A stretch of 64,000 nt of DNA. It comes from Dryocola sp036489025 (lineage in GTDB: Bacteria > Pseudomonadota > Gammaproteobacteria > Enterobacterales > Enterobacteriaceae). The translations under genes and the position numbers were made by a program. The notes under the pieces were generated by a model that was given only the letters and a program-made list of their open reading frames with translations, had not been told where the DNA came from and ran no database searches. The stretch covers positions 62,001 to 126,000 of the forward strand of contig DASXGN010000022.1 in NCBI GenBank assembly GCA_036489025.1, in the 5' to 3' direction. Shown piece by piece: positions 61,626 to 64,000 of this stretch; the stretch's first letter is position 1, and every line of letters begins with the position of its first letter.

Positions 61626-62208
61626 ACCTTTGGTCGCCATTTTGCGCGGTATCCGGCCCCATGAAGCGGGTGGGCACGTTGAGGCGCTGATTGACGAGGG
61701 ATTCGGCCTTATCGAAATCCCGCTTAATTCTCCGGACTGGCAGCAAAGTATTCCCGATATGGTGGCGAAATATGGCGAAAAATCGCTGATTGGCGGGGGC
61801 ACGGTGCTGAACGTTGAACAGGTGAATTTCCTGGCCGAGGCCGGGGCAACGCTTGTGGTGACGCCAAATACCAACCCGGCGGTGATCCGCAGGGCGGTTG
61901 CAGCGGGCATGCTGGTCTGCGCCGGGTGTGCCACCGCGACGGAGGCGTTTACCGCCCTGGAAGCCGGGGCGCAGTGGCTGAAGATCTTCCCTTCGGCTGC
62001 GTTTGGCCCGGCGTATATTGCCGCGCTAAAAGCGGTGCTGCCGCCAGAAGTACCGGTGCTGGCGGTTGGCGGCGTTACGCCTGAAAATCTGGGAGAATAT
62101 TTGCGCGCAGGCTGCGCGGGGGCGGGTCTTGGCAGCGATTTGTATCGTGCCGGGCAGAGCGTTGCGACGACTCGGGCTCAGGGACGGCGTTTTATGGCCG
62201 CGATGTAA
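61612..62208 (+). CDS. dgoA: 2-dehydro-3-deoxy-6-phosphogalactonate aldolase (DgoA)
   Basis: This 198-residue class I aldolase has the Glu in LIEIPLNSPD, the PNTNP loop and the Schiff-base lysine in WLKIFPS (Lys124). It splits KDPGal to pyruvate and glyceraldehyde 3-phosphate. The gene overlaps the kinase gene and ends the operon; a dispersed repeat follows. Confidence 0.92.
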   Translation: MQDVKPLVAILRGIRPHEAGGHVEALIDEGFGLIEIPLNSPDWQQSIPDMVAKYGEKSLIGGGTVLNVEQVNFLAEAGATLVVTPNTNPAVIRRAVAAGMLVCAGCATATEAFTALEAGAQWLKIFPSAAFGPAYIAALKAVLPPEVPVLAVGGVTPENLGEYLRAGCAGAGLGSDLYRAGQSVATTRAQGRRFMAAM

Positions 62209-62250
62209 AACCCCCCTCGCCCCGGCCCTCTTCTGGGGGCCAGGTTGAGA
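62207..62250. repeat. CCCTC-rich dispersed repeat after dgoA
   Basis: CCCCCCTCGCCCCGGCCCTC then TTCTGGGGGCCAGGTTGAGA is a degenerate member of the same intergenic family. It lies between the convergent dgoA and rpiR-type genes and contains a GGCCC...GGGGCC hairpin that may end both transcripts. Confidence 0.5.
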
Positions 62251-62257
62251 GCCCGTT

Positions 62258-63121
62258 CTAATCCCCCAGCGGCTGCCGGTCAACGCCGCCACGGTGGCTG
62301 TCCAGCGCCAGCTTGATGCGCCGCAGCCTGTCCTTCGCCTGGCTCTTATTCGCCATCGCCAGCTCCGTCGCCAGCACGTCCACCATCGCCAGCATCGCGT
62401 AGCGCGAAGTGCTGGGCTTAAAGATGTAGTCGTTTTCCCGCACGATCAGCGGCAGCACGATGTCCGCGTTGGCGGCCAGCGGCGAATCCTGCGGCGTGAT
62501 GGCGATAACCTTTGCACCATACTGTCTGGCCATCGCCGCGCTTTCGATAATTTCCGGCGTGTAGCCGCCGAGCGAGAGCGCCAGCACCACGTCGCTGGGT
62601 GTGACCGCGGAGCACATCATGCGCACCAGCAGACCGTCGCTCTGGCTGACGACCGGCAGGCCGAGGCGAAACAGGCGGAACTGGACTTCCTGAGCGCAGA
62701 TTGTCGAACCGCCGCCCATGCCGATCGCGAGGATTTGCCGCGCGTCGCTCAGCCATTCCACCGCTTTTTTCAACGATTCCGGGTCGAGCGCCCGGCGGTT
62801 GATGTCCAGTACGTTGATGATCGTTTCGTAGATCCCCTGCACGCCTTCGAGATCCGGCACGTCGAGGATAAAGCGCTGGCCCACCGCCAGCGACTGGGCG
62901 AGCTTCACCTTCAGCTCCCGCACGTCTTTGCAGCCGATGGCGCGGGCAAAGCGGGTAATCGACGCCTGGCTTGTTTCGGTCAGCCGCGCCATCTCGGCAA
63001 TCGGCAGCGTTGCGGCGGAATGCACGTCGTCGAGAATAAACTGCGCGATGCGTTTTTCCGTGGCGGTTAGCTCCACAAATCGGTCGGTGATGCAGGAAAT
63101 AATGTCGATGGAAAAGGCCAT
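62258..63121 (-). CDS. RpiR-family regulator with SIS domain
   Basis: This 287-residue regulator has an N-terminal RpiR helix-turn-helix (ATLPIAEMARLTETSQASITRFARAIGC) and a C-terminal SIS sugar-phosphate-binding domain (ILAIGMGGGSTICAQEVQFRLFRLG, ALSLGGYTPEIIESAAMARQYGAKVIAIT). It likely senses a sugar-acid phosphate such as KDPGal and controls the cluster to its right-hand side. I start it at ATG 63121 (MAFSIDIIS) rather than the long N-terminal extension. It converges on dgoA. Confidence 0.9.
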   Translation of the reverse strand: MAFSIDIISCITDRFVELTATEKRIAQFILDDVHSAATLPIAEMARLTETSQASITRFARAIGCKDVRELKVKLAQSLAVGQRFILDVPDLEGVQGIYETIINVLDINRRALDPESLKKAVEWLSDARQILAIGMGGGSTICAQEVQFRLFRLGLPVVSQSDGLLVRMMCSAVTPSDVVLALSLGGYTPEIIESAAMARQYGAKVIAITPQDSPLAANADIVLPLIVRENDYIFKPSTSRYAMLAMVDVLATELAMANKSQAKDRLRRIKLALDSHRGGVDRQPLGD

Positions 63122-63277
63122 GGCGCGTCCTGAAAGTGAAGAAAAATGACTGGTACTTTGTATCATAAATATTCGCGACGCGCTGGGCATGTCCGGCAAA
63201 ATCAGGATGCTTTATTTCTTTAATTGCGCATAATGCCTGATTCTGAAACGACAGTTTATTTTTGTAAGGTGCCGATC

Positions 63278-64000
63278 GTGGAAAGCAACGCGTCGCTGTT
63301 TACCCGGAAGAAATTTGCCTGGCTGTGTGCCGCTTTTTGCTGCCTGCTGTGGGGGAGCGCTTACCCGGCGATCAAAAACGGCTATGAGATCTTTGCGATC
63401 GCGGCCGACGATCTGCCCGGAAAGATTGTTTTCGCAGGCTACCGCTTTGTTATCGCCGGGCTTTTGCTTCTGGCCTTCGCTCTTTTGCAGGGTAAGCCGA
63501 TTGCCCGCCTGTCCCACAGGCAGTTTTCCCAGCTTGCCGTTCTCGGCGTGACGCAAACCGCCGTGCAGTACATCTTCTTCTATATCGGACTGGCTTTTAC
63601 CACCGGCGTGAAAGGTTCGATCATGAACGCGACCGGCACCTTCTTCAGCGTGCTGCTCGCCCACTTTATCTACCAGAACGATCGCCTGAGCGTGAATAAA
63701 ATTGTGGGCTGCGTGCTGGGCTTTGCGGGTGTGATGGTGGTGAACTTTAACAGCAGGCTGATGGACTTCAGCTTTAGCTGGATGGGCGACGGCTTCGTGG
63801 TGCTGGCGGCGTTTATTCTTTCTGCCGCTTCGCTGTACGGCAAACGCATTTCGCAGACCGTTGATCCGACGATTATGACCGGCTGGCAGCTGGCGATGGG
63901 CGGCGTGGTGCTGACCGTTGGCGGCTATCTGGCCGGAGGGCGGCTGACGTTTCACGGCTGGGAATCGGTGGCGATCTTAAGCTATCTGGCGCTGCTGTCC
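63278..64000 (+). CDS. DMT/EamA-family transporter, 5' part
   Basis: The gene runs off the right edge with 241 codons visible. It has the EamA features AFCCLLWGSAYPAIKNG (first span, about residues 14-30), YRFVIAGLLLLAFALLQG and FYIGLAFTTGVKGSIMNATGTFFSVLLAHF, with six to seven spans in this part. It starts at GTG 63278 with TAAGG 8 nt upstream; an in-frame ATG at 63233 lacks a ribosome site. It is divergent from the RpiR regulator and may export a metabolite. The substrate is unknown. Confidence 0.88.
   Translation, partial: MESNASLFTRKKFAWLCAAFCCLLWGSAYPAIKNGYEIFAIAADDLPGKIVFAGYRFVIAGLLLLAFALLQGKPIARLSHRQFSQLAVLGVTQTAVQYIFFYIGLAFTTGVKGSIMNATGTFFSVLLAHFIYQNDRLSVNKIVGCVLGFAGVMVVNFNSRLMDFSFSWMGDGFVVLAAFILSAASLYGKRISQTVDPTIMTGWQLAMGGVVLTVGGYLAGGRLTFHGWESVAILSYLALLS

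Noticed and set aside
60411..61934. 507-codon minus-strand frame under the symporter, kinase and aldolase genes
   Set aside because: It lies opposite three well-recognised genes and has no family features.

Overview
The window is chromosomal DNA from a GC-rich member of the Enterobacteriaceae. It looks close to the Klebsiella, Enterobacter, Kosakonia and Cedecea group, but I cannot fix the genus from sequence alone. The evidence is the Escherichia coli-like core order (pdeC, soxS/soxR, sraL, ghxP, yjcE, acs-yjcH-actP, gltP, fdhF, yjdP, phnP to phnC, yjdN, yjdM, crfC, yjcZ) with near-identical proteins. Accessory metabolic islands are set into this backbone. There are no rRNA or tRNA genes, insertion sequences, phage genes or CRISPR arrays.

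Region 1 (1-18.9 kb) is mostly core. It holds the end of a c-di-GMP phosphodiesterase, the superoxide regulon switch soxR/soxS with its palindromic operator, the SraL small RNA antisense to the soxR 3' flank, a glutathione transferase, purine permease ghxP with candidate PurR boxes, and antiporter yjcE. A LysR regulator faces a CidA/LrgB pair, followed by the acetate uptake operon acs-yjcH-actP, the glutamate carrier gltP, two exported proteins of unknown function (DUF2950, DUF3300) and selenoprotein formate dehydrogenase fdhF. The fdhF entry includes its in-frame UGA, SECIS hairpin and a sigma-54 promoter.

Region 2 (19.1-29.5 kb) is an accessory sugar island. A six-gene operon on the minus strand carries a ribose-type ABC transporter, a D-lyxose isomerase-family cupin, a class II aldolase and a PfkB kinase. 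A hybrid histidine kinase lies on one side and an OmpR-type response regulator on the other. A complete hok/sok-type toxin-antitoxin locus, too short for ordinary ORF calling, sits between the regulator and the operon.

Region 3 (29.7-41.7 kb) is yjdP, one unknown gene, and a complete 14-gene C-P lyase operon (phnCDEFGHIJKLMNOP, minus strand) with an uninterrupted phnE. Region 4 (41.9-49.3 kb) has an orphan DUF2235 hydrolase, a 570-bp AT-rich gap, yjdN, yjdM, a WYL regulator, and the dynamin-like crfC with yjcZ.

Region 5 (49.2-64 kb) is accessory metabolism. It contains an HxlR regulator with a divergent short-chain dehydrogenase, a cellobiose-type PTS (IIB, 6-phospho-beta-glucosidase, IIC, no IIA), and a LysR regulator with another dehydrogenase. 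Last comes a cluster of a D-threonine aldolase-type PLP enzyme, N-acyl-D-amino-acid deacylase, RidA, a sodium symporter, KDGal kinase, KDPGal aldolase and an RpiR regulator. I read this as a candidate non-PTS route for N-acylated 2-amino-2-deoxy sugar acids (for example N-acetyl-galactosaminate) to pyruvate and glyceraldehyde 3-phosphate. The window ends inside a DMT-family exporter gene.
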